A DNA stretch of 64,000 bases from positions 1-64,000 of the forward strand of contig OY723254.1 in NCBI GenBank assembly GCA_963210315.1, written 5' to 3'. Positions 9,193-20,697 of this stretch are shown in pieces. Under the pieces are notes generated by a model that had not been told where the DNA came from, made no database searches, and was given only the letters and a program-made list of their open reading frames with translations. Each line of letters opens with the position of its first letter. Position 1 is the stretch's first letter. Source of the DNA: Rhynchopus euleeides (Eukaryota > Euglenozoa > Diplonemea > Diplonemida > Diplonemidae). The position numbers and the translations under genes are program-made.

Positions 9193-12100
9193 CTACTGAG
9201 TTCCCCCGAGGGCCCGCGGCGACTCGATGTCCGACGCGTGGCTGGTGCGGCACCTCCGCAGGCACAGCACGCCACATGCCAGCACCGCTGCCACGGCAAC
9301 GACGCACAGCGCGACCAGTGAATGAGTCACGGTGCCGGGCTCGTGGCCCCATGCCGGGGGGAGGGTGACGCGGCGGGGTGACCGGTCGGCGGCACGCAGA
9401 GCAACACCAGCCTCCTGTAAGTTGAGGTACGACTCTTTGTCGTCGCATGGCGCCATCGCGACATGTGGGTGCAGCACGAGGCACTGGGCAGCCCCCGGCC
9501 CCCCGTCCACGCCAAGCAGCTGCACCACGTTCAGGTACGCCACCCCGTCGGACACGCGGCTGGTGTGCTGCCACGTGAAGGCGTGTGTGTGCGCGTCGTA
9601 GGCTGAGTGCTGGCACACGACGCGTCCGCCCTCCGCTCTTGCCAGCAGACAGCCCGAAGGGATGTGCAGCAGGCTCACGCTCTTGTCGCGGCGCTGCACG
9701 TCCCACGCGGCACTTCCGCCCAACTCCGCGTGCCACGAGAGCTGCGCTTCCTGCAGCACGCGCCCGGACCTGCCCTCGACGGGGACCGGCACGCGGAGTG
9801 TGCCGCCATGCACGGCACTGCTGATCACACGATTCCCACTTCCTTGGCCAGCACCGGTGTTAAAGTGCTGCATCCACGATGCCTTCTGCTTGGGGTCGAC
9901 GGGCCGCAGCAGGGTGATGGACTGCTCGACAGACGCCAGCACAGCACACTTTGTGTCGCTGTCTGCCCGCGCGTCCCACGTGCGTGTCAGCTTCAGCACC
10001 CCGTCGACTGCGGTGGGTTCGCTGTCGTGGAACGTCAGGTGCACCTCCCCGCCACACGGTGCCTCAGCCTCTGGCGTGCCAAGCACGTCCGGCCCGTAGT
10101 CCTCGCCGAAAAGCACCTCGCCTGCCACTGGGGGAGTGAGGACGGGCTTCGCAGGGGTGACGGTGATAATCTGGCTGTGGTACGGCTCGTCCGAGCAGTG
10201 GTACCCGAGCAGACCGTGCCATTCGACGAACAGCTCCCATTTGCCACACTCCTTGTGCAGGCGCATGATACCACGCAGCTCAACGTGTGCGCCCTTCGCG
10301 CAGGCTGGCGGCAGGTCCTTGAAGCCTGGCTTCCGGCTCTTCAGTGTCGCCGTCAACTCGTCGCACTGCACTGTGTACGGCTCGAGTCCCGTCATCTCCT
10401 TCTTGGAAGGGTCGCGCGACGTGTAGTGCTGCAGCTTCGACATGCCCTGCTGGTCGGCCAGGACTTTGGGCGACGCGTGCCGGCCTGCCACCTCGCCCAC
10501 ACTCTCCAGGCTGAGCTGCAGGCTTTCCGGGTCGGTGGCAGTGACCCCCATCATCAGGAACCTCTGGTCGTGCCGCACGCGGTCGCCCGACACGCCGTCG
10601 GCCGCGTCGTTGCTCAGCTTCGAAGCCCAGATCGTGACAGTCGGGAAGAACACGCCTGACTTGTCGAGCGCACCCGTGACAGGGCCGCCCCTGGGCTGTG
10701 GGTATAACCAGGGGAACCTGTGCACGAGAAGCACCCCGCGGTTCTTGTCTGTTGCGTCTTTGGCGGTACTCTTGAGCTCGTGGGCGTGCTGCAGGTGGCG
10801 GCGCAGCTTCAGCAGGTTGCGCTGCACCTGCTGCATGCAGTCCGGCTCACCCCACTTCGCGCCGTAGTTGTGCCACGACGTGCAGCGCGTGACAAAGACG
10901 TAGTTCGTGCACGAGCGTGATGTACGCGAGTACAGCTTGCAGCCGTACTTGTTATGGTACCCCACATAGTGCGTCCTCTTGTCGGTGTGGTGGAAGCAGC
11001 TCGCAATGTCGTCTGCTACATCCTTGATCGCGTCGCCCGCCTTATCGAGCAAGTGTCCCAGCGACTCGACAATGTGGTCGATCTCCTGCAGAGGATGTTC
11101 GAGCAGTCCGACCGCCATGCCCCTCGCCCACGACAGGCCCGTGTTGAACAGATGCTTGACGCTGGACCACGCTGCCTCTGCCGCGTGGTCCACCACCTTG
11201 ATAGCCTTCACAACAGCACCCCCAACCACGCCCACTGCTTTCGCCACCGCCTTCGCAGCTGCCTTGAGCAGAAGGCCGGGCTCGACGCTGACGCTGAGGC
11301 TGAAGTGCGAGTCCAGGAACGACGAGGCCATCTTGGCGTGCCCCGTCACTGTCAGGGTGACGAGCTCCGCAACGCTGCCGCTTGCGGTGAAGCTCAAGTC
11401 GCTTCCTTGGATGTGGAACGTCGTGGAGATGCTCAGCAGGCGCAGCACCGAGATCTTGCACGCCAGCGTGACGCTCTCCACCGTCGTGGTGTGCAGCGCA
11501 AAGCTGATGTCCTCCACACGCACGACGCCGTAGAAGTCCATGTCCGCTAGCGACGCCTGCACGTCGGCAAAGCTGTGGTCCCACGACAGGCGCATCGCGG
11601 AAGACAGCGCACCGCCGAACAGCTCCATGTTCCCCGAGAAGGAGAACTTGCTGTCCGTGACGTGCACGTCAACCTGGCCGTACGACCGTAGCACAGGGAT
11701 GTTGATCGCGCCCACAACACGCACGTTCGAGTCGGAGACCGCAAGCCGCGGCCCCCCGACGACACTGCCGCCGCTCACCTTCCCGCCGATCTGCAGCATC
11801 CCCCCGAAGCTGAGCTGCCCCATCTCCGCATCGATCGAGAACGACGTGTCAGAGATCACAGCCCGAACGGCGAAGCGCAACCCGAGGAACTCGAGGCTGC
11901 CTGCGTAGGCCAAGCCGGCAGGTACGTCCAACGAGCGCGCGCCGAACTGCACGGTCTTTGTCACCCCAGTCGGGTTGAACATCATGTACGCATAACAATC
12001 GGTGTTGATCATGCCACGCGCTGGGGTCATGCCAGAGTCTGTTGGGCAGTTTGTGCTGTACGGATGCAGCCCGGCCTCCAGCAGGATGTGCGGCATGTAC

Positions 12101-15100
12101 TGCGCCACCTTGCTGAGCGCGCCGCCGGCAAGCGTCAGGACGTCGCCGATTGTGAGGTGGTTGATCAGCGCCGCGAAGTAGTTTTTTTTTTTTTCATGTC
12201 GCTCCCGTTGGTCACTTCGCTGCTTTGAGTCAGCCACGTGGCGGAAGCCGGACCGCAGGGAGGGGCGTTGCGCCCGTTGACGCCTCTCACTCCTCATGTG
12301 CCTTGAGTAGCTGCCAGGTGGGTCTGCTTTGAGGCGGGGAATCGCGTCAGGCCAAACAGCCACTGCGAGGACGTCTCCCCTAAAAGAAAAGAAAGAATGT
12401 GGGAAGGGGACGGGGGTGGGATGGGTGGGCAGCGCAAGCCGGAAGGAGCGCCTCCCATGGGGCGGAAGCTCACCCGACAGCATAAAATGCTGCGAAAACA
12501 ACAAAAAAAGGGAAAATAAACCACGCACACCACAACATCAATAAAACCAAAGCCGTGCAGAAAGGGCCCCTCCGCATATATGAAACAGGGCACACAGCGG
12601 AAAAAGAGTTACCAGAGCTTGCTTTAGTTTCCCCTCGGAGGAGGGTAATCACAGGGGGCGCCACGTGAAGGCAGCAAGTTGGATTTTATCCCCCCTACTA
12701 GCAGAGGTAGGTTAGTTGTCCTCCGGGTTGGTGAGGTCGATTGACGCCGCCAGCAGCCCGTGCACGGCGTGTGGCGCACCGTCCTGGCATGCCCCTGCGG
12801 ACCCCAGGCAGAGCGCAGCTTCGATCCCCACCTTCTCCGGCATGAAGCCCTCCACCGCCACGCGCAGGTCGACCTCGAGCTCCGTGACCTGCACGAACGA
12901 GAGCCCCATCACGTTGTTCCACGCGCCGGTCGACTGGAGCCGCATCCCGAAAAATGGATTCCCATCGCTCAGCCCAACGGTCCCGGTCCCCTCGAACTGC
13001 AGGTAGTGCGGGTGTGCGCTGCTGCAGCTGCCCACACACACGCGCAGCGGGACGCCGAGCGACACAACCGTCGACGTCTCGGACGACGTGAGCGACAGGG
13101 TGATGCCGTGCGACTCCGACGCGTCGGCGATGCTCACCACCTTGTGGACCACTGCCGGTGTGTTGAAGCTCAGCGCCACGCTGACCGTGCTCTCGGACAC
13201 CATGCTCGCGAGCGTCAAGTCGCTCGTATCCATCCCGCGGAGCATCTTGAATATCACGTTGTCCCCAGACGGCCAGAGCACCTTCCCGCCGGCGACCGAC
13301 ACGTGCAGCTGGCCTGCGTGCGCGTCCAGCTCGACGCGCTTACCTGCCAGCCCGAGCGCAGCGATGGGCGACAACGCACCTTTCACAACGCTGCCCGCGC
13401 TCTGTGGCAGCAGCCCGCTGGTGAGCGTGTCGACCAGCCCACCGAACGTCACGGCAGCGCCCATAGCCATGACCTGCAGCGAGTCGCCCGACGCTGTCAC
13501 CGTTAACTGCACACTCGCCCCGGGCTCCGCGTGCAGCAGCTGCGAGCCAGACTTCGAATCAGACCAGCCCGTGACGGAGGCCTCGAACTGGTGAGTGCTG
13601 GCATGCAGGTGCAGCTTCCCTGTGTGCACAGTCAGCGACAGGTGTGGCACGACACTGCGCGTGAAGAAGGACTTCAGCTCGCCGTGCAGCGAGCTGCGAA
13701 CCGCACCGTCCGCAAGGTCGGCGACCGAGAGCGCACCGTGAAGCTCGGCGTCCGCCTCAACTTCCTCCACGCCTTCGGCGCCCACCGCCGACGACACCGA
13801 CACCGTCACGGCCTTGCCGAATGATGCCGACCCAGAGAACGTGCCTGTCCACTGCAGCGCGTCGCCGTGTGGCGTGCCGGTCAGCTGCCAACGCACGTTG
13901 CTCAGCGACAGGTGGAGTACATCCACATGACCGACGTCCCCCTCCACTGTCCACATATCAGACATGCCCGAAGATGTGCGAGTCACCTCGGCGTCGATCC
14001 CTTCGATATGCACACCGCCCGCACTGAATGCAAGTGTGCCCTTCGCAGTGAGCTTGTCATGTTCGTCGACACTCCCAGACAGCTCGCCTGTCACGCTGCC
14101 CAAGTCCAGCTTGACGTCAGCAGCCACCGCAGTCACCCCGCTGTGTTGGTCGAAGTCGACACTGGCCGTCCCAGTCACCCCACCGGGCAGATGAAGCTCG
14201 CCTGACAGGGTACCGGACCAGACGACGCGGTTGCCCTGGTCAACAGAGTGCATCACCAGCTCAACGTGTGACACATCCAGCCCACGCACCGACAGCACGT
14301 GAGGGGAGGAGGCCTCGACCTGCCAGCGGGGCGTCTGTTCGTCCTTTGCACAGCCGTCGAGCTGCGCCAGCTCCGCCGTCAGCGACAGCATCCCTGCGCT
14401 GGGCACGTCAACCTGTACTTGACCCTTGTTTGCAGAGCTGCAAGCGGTGCTGCTGAACGAGATGTGCCCGTGCATCTCCAGACCGGCCTCCGACACAGAC
14501 ACCTCTGCCGTCACGTCTGACACCGTGCCATCCGCCACGTGTACATCGGCCTTCGTCGATGTGCCAAACAGGCTCGCGTCACCGTGCATGGTGCCCGACC
14601 AGGTACCGTCGTGCGTCAGCTCCACTGCGACGTTGCTCACCGTCAGGCTGTGTGCATCCACATGACCGACGTCCCCCTCCACTGTCCACATATCAGACAT
14701 GCCCGAAGATGTGCGAGTCACCTCGGCGTCGATCCCTTCGATATGCACACCGCCCGCACTGAATGCAAGTGTGCCCTTCGCAGTGAGCTTGTCATGTTCG
14801 TCGACTCTCCCAGACAGCTCGCCTGTCACGCTGCCCAAGTCCAGCTTGACGTCAGCAGCCACCGCAGTCACCCCGCTGTGTTGGTCGAAGTCGACACTGG
14901 CCGTCCCAGTCACCCCACCGGGCAGATGAAGCTCGCCCGACAGGGTACCGGACCAGACGACGCGGTTGCCCTGGTCAACAGAGTGCATCACCAGCTCAAC
15001 GTGTGACACATCCAGCCCACGCACTGACAGCACGTGAGGGGAGGAGGCCTCGACCTGCCAGCGGGGCGTCTGTCCATCCTTTGTGCAGCCGTCGAGCTGC

Positions 15101-16494
15101 GCCAGCTCCGCCGTCAGCGACAGCATCCCTGCGCTGGGCACGTCAACCTGTACTTGACCCTTGTTTGCAGAGCTGCAAGCGGTGCTGCTGAACGAGATGT
15201 GCCCGTGCATCTCCAGACCGGCCTCCGACACAGACACCTCTGCCGTCACGTCTGGCACCGTGCCATCCGCCACGTGAACATCGGCCTTCGTCGATGTGCC
15301 AAACAGGCTCGCGTCACCGTGCATGGTGCCCGACCAGGTACCGTCGTGCGTCAGCGCCACTGCGACGTTGCTCACCGTCAGGCTGTGTGCATCCACATGA
15401 GGCGCGTGCCCCGCGACTGTCCACACATCGGACATGCCCGAAGATGTGCGAGTCACCTCGGCGTCGATCCCTTCGATGTGCACACCGCCCGCACTGAATG
15501 CAAGTGTGCCCTTGCCTGTCAGCACGCCCTCCGCGTCTTTGCTGGCCGTCAGCTCGCCTGTAAGGCCGCCCAAGTCGAATTTTAGGCCGGCGCTGAACGC
15601 AGTGACCCCGCTGTGTTGGTCGAACTCCACGCTCGCGGTACCCGTCACCCCACCCGACCGCAGTTCCCCGTAGATGGCCCCACCCCACGCGACGTGCCCG
15701 GAGGAGATGCTTGCTGTGACTGTCGCTTCGCAGTGTGTCACATGCGAGGAGTGCACGGTGATGTCCCCGACCGCGTGCAACGTCGCTACCTGCGTGCCAC
15801 TCGATCCCGTGACCACAGCGCAGAGGTTGACCGTGGCTTCCGTCAGGGACAGTGTGCCCTGCACCCCGCCCACCGACAGCGGACCTGATTCCCTGACAGG
15901 TCCACTGAGCGGGCACGACGTCTTGCTGCCCGCGAGGGCCGTCAGCACGTCGTGTGTGTCCACAGTGAGCGTCGGCGGCAGGCCCAGCTGCCCTGTGCCC
16001 GTCACGCCGAGCGCCACGCGCTGCGTCACGGCGTTGCTGTGCAAGTCGCTCTCGATCACGATGTCGGCCGTCACGGTGCCCCCGAGAGACGCCACACGCC
16101 CCTTGAGCAGCGTGCCGCGCCACCGGAGGCCGACCCTCTTATTCCCTTCCTGGTACATCTCGAAGTACACGTCAGTGTGGGCCCCAGACAGCTGCCCAAT
16201 GCCGTCGATGGTCGGTGGGGCGCTGACTGTCAGGCTCATCACATGGTTGCGACACGTAGCCGACACCCTCGGCTGCTCCGCCTTGATGCGCACCCCGTCA
16301 GCCTCGCCGGCCAGCGTCGCGGTGCCGACGATGCTGCCGTAGGTCTCGCCGAAGCACGCGTACGAGGCGAAGATGATGCCGATGTCTGTCGTCAGACACA
16401 CCTCCACATCCCCTGGCGTGCAGAGACCCTCAAGACCGGCAGCAGACACGACAGACACGAACACTGCGCACAGCGCAGCCACACGCGATCGCAT
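9193..16494 (-). CDS. Giant secreted, beta-rich, C-terminally membrane-anchored protein (about 2255 aa), interrupted by a 529-bp insert
   Basis: The ATG at 16494 starts a clear signal peptide (VAALCAVFVSVVSAAG). The first 1260 codons are strand-rich and contain nearly identical 245-residue repeats. The frame then meets a stop at 12712, inside an insert. Removing 12184-12712 plus one copy of the flanking 5-bp repeat joins DLTNPEDN directly to YFAALINHL in frame. The frame then stays open to 9193. The second part has more beta-rich repeats, a helical segment (about 11000-11250), a Cys-rich stretch (near 10900), a possible ricin/MIR-like trefoil near the end, one transmembrane helix (VALCVVAVAAVLACGVLCL) and a short cytoplasmic tail. 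Family unknown; probably a cell-surface glycoprotein. That the two halves are one gene is inferred from the in-frame join and similar repeat style. If the insert is not removed from RNA, the gene is a two-part pseudogene. Confidence 0.75.
12184..12712 (-). mobile_element. 529-bp insert with poly(A)-like end and 5-bp flanking repeats inside the giant gene
   Basis: In gene orientation the insert follows AACTA (12717-12713) and ends in an A-run just before a second AACTA (12183-12179), next to CTTCGCG. The A-run is 13 A long, two of which belong to the repeat. Deleting the insert and one AACTA restores the reading frame. It contains the 85-bp repeat also found at 7860. No GTATG donor or matching acceptor is at its edges and I found no terminal inverted repeats. 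The terminal A-run suggests retroposition. Alternatives are a nonconventional intron or a recent insertion that kills the allele. Confidence 0.65.
12611..12695. repeat. 85-bp dispersed repeat, copy 2
   Basis: Same 85 bases as 7860-7944 with three mismatches. It lies within the insert, starting 17 bp from the insert's upstream edge in gene orientation. It has no coding potential that I can see. Confidence 0.9.
13921..15640 (-). repeat. 735-bp intragenic tandem repeat (two full copies plus part)
   Basis: Corresponding bases recur exactly 735 bp apart, for example 13921/14656 and 14864/15599, encoding a 245-residue repeat. Units 13921-14655 and 14656-15390 are almost identical at DNA level. The third, 15391-15640, is partial and more diverged. 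Near-identity at silent sites indicates recent duplication or gene conversion in the surface-protein gene. Confidence 0.95.
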
Positions 16495-17062
16495 CTTCTA
16501 GTGTGATCTGTCCGAGTTGCGTGTGGAGGAGGAGCTGACCCACCGCACAGGTCTGTGCACACAACGGTGGGTGGGGGTGTCATTTGCGGTCATCTCATCT
16601 CAGATGCAAAACGCACAGCTGCCTCCAAACAACAGAGCAGGGGTTAGGTCGTGCTGTGCTGAGAGGCAAGGAACAAACGGTAAGACCACAAGGCAGGAAA
16701 CAGCCTTCGAAACAGTGAAGCAGGAGAGAGGCAGGGCCGCCTGCAGTGGCAAGAGCACAGGGCTAGGGAAACATGGCCCCGAGAGGCTGCAGTCAGGGGG
16801 AAACGGAAGACGCACACAGCAGGGCCGCTCCTAACCACACCCCAGTTGTGCTCCACAGAGCAGGCCCCCAAAGTGAATTATCCCAAGCAAAATCTGGCAT
16901 TTTAGATTCTTTTGCCTCCGTGGATCTTCAGGCAGGGGAGAGAAGAAGCAGTGTCCATTCATCGATCGCGAGACACCCCACACGCCTGCTGCTGGTGTGG
17001 TGTCCTGCAGAGCACATTATCCCGACCTTGTCAGCACAACAATCCCACCACCCTCCATACGA
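16495..17062. other. Intergenic, no gene seen
   Basis: This lies between the giant gene's start and the WD40 gene's stop. It contains a copy (16956-16985) of the short sequence also at 8490. No domain-bearing frame was found. Confidence 0.6.
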
Positions 17063-18190
17063 CTAAGGAACAGCCCTGGGGCACACAGAGACAGAAGTTT
17101 TTCTCGTTGGTGTGAAGACCCACCTCCCACAGAGGCTGAGTGCAACACCATAACCCTTGGAGTCCACCCTCCCCAGATGCTCTCCTGTGCTGAGGCGGTA
17201 CAGTGCGGTGGTGCTCGTGGTAGGAGTCCCCACTGCAACAACATCACCTGGCTGTGACACAGCAAGTGAGTAGAAAAGGTCAGTCGCCAGTTGCACAGTA
17301 CGCAAGCACCTGAGGGAGGTTGTGCACCACACCTTGAGAGAGTTGTCCCAAGAGCACGACACCAGGTGCTGCTCGTCCTTCGTCAGGGCCACGTCCGACA
17401 CTGAACGAGTGTGCTCATCCAGGGTTCGTGTGTGTCTGAGGGTGCTGATGTCCCACACACGGATGGTCTTGTCACCAGACCCGCTGAAGATCCTCGTGCC
17501 CGACACGGCAATGCTGCGAACAGCATCGCTGTGACCCACCAGCACTGTGGCGCTCGGTGTGCCCTTCAAGTCCCACACACGCATTTGGCCATTGCAGTCT
17601 CCGGACACCAGACGTCCGCTGCGTGACCATGCGGCACTGTACACGGTTGTGTTGTGATCCAGCATTGTCACCTCCTCCCAAGATGAAGCCAGCCACACGC
17701 AGATGGTGCCGTCATCAGAGCACGTTGCCAACCACGTCCCACAGACAGAGAACGCAATGCCATACGTCGTCGTGTTGCCGTGCGATAAGTCCGCCACCAC
17801 AGCAGCGGTGATGGTGTCAAACACAGTGATGTGTCCGTTGAAGTAACCCACAGCACACAGCATCCCACACCTTGACAATGTGATGCGGCGCATCTCGCCG
17901 CCATGCGTCGATGAGTACACTGCAGGAGCCTTGACCTTGGGCCAGCGTGGGACGAGCTGGACAGCACCCCCGTCCTCCAGACCCGTGTCGGCAACGCGCT
18001 GTGCATCGTCCAGCTCCTCCTCACATCCTTCGATGTGTGCTGCCACGCATGCAGCCTCACGGACTGGGTTGATACAACCCGGGAACATCTCGTCCAGCGC
18101 ATCCGCCTTCAGCCCGATCACAGTCCCGCCTTCCGGAACACCGACGACACAGCTGTCCCCGGTATCGCGATGACGGACACACACCTCCAT
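17063..18190 (-). CDS. WD40-repeat protein with a novel N-terminus (375 aa)
   Basis: A single exon from an ATG at 18190. Residues 1-90 form a small domain without a match I recognise; the phrase GLEDGGAVQLVPR recalls the end of ubiquitin-like folds. From about residue 95 on there are at least six WD repeats with typical blades: ATCSDDGTICVW, VSGDCNGQMRVWDL, FSGSGDKTIRVWDI and VSCSWDNSLKVW. These fold as a beta-propeller used for protein-protein contacts. No catalytic domain is attached, so the partner and pathway cannot be named. The 3' end lies about 570 bp from the giant gene; the SAM/MIB gene follows upstream on the same strand. Confidence 0.85.
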   Translation of the reverse strand: MEVCVRHRDTGDSCVVGVPEGGTVIGLKADALDEMFPGCINPVREAACVAAHIEGCEEELDDAQRVADTGLEDGGAVQLVPRWPKVKAPAVYSSTHGGEMRRITLSRCGMLCAVGYFNGHITVFDTITAAVVADLSHGNTTTYGIAFSVCGTWLATCSDDGTICVWLASSWEEVTMLDHNTTVYSAAWSRSGRLVSGDCNGQMRVWDLKGTPSATVLVGHSDAVRSIAVSGTRIFSGSGDKTIRVWDISTLRHTRTLDEHTRSVSDVALTKDEQHLVSCSWDNSLKVWCTTSLRCLRTVQLATDLFYSLAVSQPGDVVAVGTPTTSTTALYRLSTGEHLGRVDSKGYGVALSLCGRWVFTPTRKTSVSVCPRAVP

Positions 18191-18549
18191 GCTGTTGGTC
18201 GTTCAGTGACCTTGCCTCCAGATGCTCTGCCTTTGTGGAGAGTGGCGGTGTGTGCAGTGCCTTGGAAGTGAATGGATCCACACAGGGGGACCTGAATGCC
18301 TCAAGGTCAATAGAGAAGGGGGACAGGCTCCTTCAGATCTGCGAGGGACGAGCACCAACGCACTGTGTCTGACCGTATACCGACTCCCAGTGAAATGAGT
18401 GGTGTTGCACAAGGACGCCCCGCATTTGTGTCACTGGCCCATGGAAATGTGCCGTTGACGGATGCGACCTTTTGAGCTCCAGAGACTTTTCATGTTGAGC
18501 CAGCAATGCGGCTGGGCCGAGTGCCCACAAACCGGAAAATGATTTGGAT

Positions 18550-20433
18550 TCATATTGCGTCGAACCCCGTTGCTTCGGGACGCTGCACCGGCGAACTGAC
18601 CCATCCCCCACCGTGCAGGCGGCACCATCCGTTCTGAACGTCCCCGACCACAGGCACTGTCGAGCCGGAAGGCAGAGAGGAGAGGACAGGGGACGTGACA
18701 GACGGGGAACTGTGCACGAGCGAGTGGCAGGACAGCGTTACTTCTGACTTGGGCGCCGTGACCTTCGAGCATGCCCCCACCGGCCAGGTCCACGTCGCCT
18801 CCGGGTGGGCAACCTGGATCTTCTGCTGCTCGGCATCCTTCACGGAATAGCGTTTCACCCTTCCACGGGTCCCGACAAAGCCAGCCATGTCATCTTGCCA
18901 GCCGACCCGTGGGTTTGCTGTGCACAGGGCCTCCACAGCACCGGCGTCTGCAGATATCTCAATCTCGTCCCCGATGGCGAAGGCGAGGAGTGGCAGGGCG
19001 GGTGTGGCAACCCCCCCAGAGACCCCATCGTCAGCCCCACCGCCGCCGGCGACGAGGCGCTTCAGGCTCGCGTCAACATCATTCCGCACACCACACGCGA
19101 GCCGCCCGCCTGGGGGCCGCCTCGCACCTCCAACCACCGAAGGCTTTGTCGGCAGGCAGGCGGAGGAAGGCGACACCATGCTGACCCCGCCACTCCCACT
19201 CCGCACTCTTCTGTGACCGGTGTAACCCCCTTGCCGCTGTGAGGATTCGGGTGGCACAGACATGGTGCCGGGAGGCAGCCGGGAGCCCGGAGTGCCCAGC
19301 ATCTGCCGGCCCAACGGCACATCAGGCGGTGATGACAGCGGTGAGGGCTGCCTCTGGGGTCGCTGGGCTGGCGGCTGCACGCAGTCCTTCGGAACCTCCA
19401 GCCCCATCAGGAAGGGCTTGAGGCCAAATATCTGCACGAAAATCGCGAGGTCGCTCGGAGGCACAAGGGAGTTTGCCCCCCGCACACTGGAGCCGACCCC
19501 ATCGCATACTCTGAACGCGTCGCGGATGAACTTCGAAAGGGGGAGGCGCTGCATTGCCTTTGCCGCTGCTGTCGTTGAGAAGACTGTCTCCGGCTGGCCC
19601 TCGCAACTCACACCATAGCAGCGCAGCAGGGTGATGGCTGAGGGGGGGATGGGGTCGAAGTCCAGCGCAGCCCTGCTGGGGACGGGGCGGCCGACCAGCC
19701 CATAGAGCACCTTGCTCAGGATGCTGACCAGCATCTCGAGGTTCCCCTCCCGAGACACGAGGGAGGCAATGGAAGCAGGCGTGGGTGCATCACACAGCAG
19801 CGACGACAGGTGCGACACGGTCAAATCCAGCTGCGGGTTTTGCAGAACATTGTCCTCGTTGAGGATCAGCGTATTGAGGTGCCGCGACCGTGACGAAGAT
19901 GCTGTATCCGATCCGGAGTAGTCACTCCCAGGGAAGGACGACTGCAGGCTGAGGGAGGAGGGTGACGGGGGCCCCATCGTCGCCGGGGAGACGGGGCTCA
20001 TCGGGGCGAACAACGTTGGCGGCGACCAGCCGCTGAGGGACCGCGACAGCGCCTGGGGGCTCCGCTCCCCATGCGCTGCAGCAGGATCCGCGGCGCAGAA
20101 ACTCGTGTTGACAGGGGTGGAGGTCGGCCTTGCGGAGGTGCAGGAGCCGCCCAGCTGGCTCTCGAGGTCGGCGCTGCTGGCGGTGCTCTCTGCGGCCTTC
20201 GCCTGCTGCCGGTCGGAGTCGCGCGCGCGGAGGGAGGACACTTCCTCCCACAGGCGCTTCCTGTCGACGAAGCTTTCCACCAGCAGCTCGTCGCGTATGT
20301 CTTCACGTGTCAGAAGAAACAACCCCTTCCCATCCATCCGGTTCCGACGGAGTCTTTCTTGGAGATGGCCAAGCCCGCATGACTCCACCCAACAGCACAC
20401 GTCGTCGACACTCCAAAGGCTGATATCTGACAT
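18550..20433 (-). CDS. SAM-domain protein with C-terminal MIB/SH3-like repeats (627 aa)
   Basis: I chose the ATG at 20433 because the frame open further upstream has no ATG. Residues 3-70 are a SAM domain (LWSVDDVCCWVESCGLG, then MDGKGLFLLTREDIRDEL), a helical oligomerisation or RNA/protein-binding module. A long Ser/Pro-rich low-complexity region follows, with a helical island in the middle (about residues 190-330). Near the C-terminus DEIEISADAGAVEAL...WQDDMAGFVGTRGRVKRY resembles the SH3-like repeat of Mind bomb E3 ligases. The last 60 residues look like another small beta domain (NGWCRLHGGGWV). No RING finger is present, so ubiquitin-ligase activity is not implied. The combination suggests a scaffold. 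Confidence 0.75.
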   Translation of the reverse strand: MSDISLWSVDDVCCWVESCGLGHLQERLRRNRMDGKGLFLLTREDIRDELLVESFVDRKRLWEEVSSLRARDSDRQQAKAAESTASSADLESQLGGSCTSARPTSTPVNTSFCAADPAAAHGERSPQALSRSLSGWSPPTLFAPMSPVSPATMGPPSPSSLSLQSSFPGSDYSGSDTASSSRSRHLNTLILNEDNVLQNPQLDLTVSHLSSLLCDAPTPASIASLVSREGNLEMLVSILSKVLYGLVGRPVPSRAALDFDPIPPSAITLLRCYGVSCEGQPETVFSTTAAAKAMQRLPLSKFIRDAFRVCDGVGSSVRGANSLVPPSDLAIFVQIFGLKPFLMGLEVPKDCVQPPAQRPQRQPSPLSSPPDVPLGRQMLGTPGSRLPPGTMSVPPESSQRQGGYTGHRRVRSGSGGVSMVSPSSACLPTKPSVVGGARRPPGGRLACGVRNDVDASLKRLVAGGGGADDGVSGGVATPALPLLAFAIGDEIEISADAGAVEALCTANPRVGWQDDMAGFVGTRGRVKRYSVKDAEQQKIQVAHPEATWTWPVGACSKVTAPKSEVTLSCHSLVHSSPSVTSPVLSSLPSGSTVPVVGDVQNGWCRLHGGGWVSSPVQRPEATGFDAI

Positions 20434-20697
20434 GATGCAACGGCTCAGCCCACTGTGTTGAACTGGAAGGGTGGGGGGTGGAGGAGGCTTGCAGATGCAG
20501 GGTAGTGGGGTCGGTTGATGATACTCCGTGTTGTGTGGGGGGCAATGCGGTTCGAACCCAGGGGGGGGTGGTGGCTGTGGTGTTTGAACCTCGTCGTCAT
20601 CTGATGTGGGCTCAGCCAAACGAGAGGGGGTGGGGGTACGATTTGAGAAAGGGATCCCGCTCTCCTGTTCCCTCTCTGAAGTTCCGAGTTTTTTGGG

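Noticed and set aside
9193..12528. Separate 1111-residue protein starting inside the 529-bp insert
   Set aside because: The part encoded by the insert is low-complexity and unlike the rest. Removing the insert joins the downstream part in phase to the upstream secreted protein with similar repeats.
9607..16506. Plus-strand frames of 100-350 codons opposite the giant gene and other minus genes
   Set aside because: They are antisense shadows of GC-rich coding sequence with Arg/Pro/His-rich composition and no domains.
20545..20565. tRNA T-arm-like GGTTCGAACCC
   Set aside because: The flanking bases do not pair as a T-stem and no D-arm, anticodon arm or acceptor stem fits. It lies just upstream of the SAM gene start. 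Similar GGTTCGAT at about 49880 and GGTTCAAG at about 50863 fail the same test.
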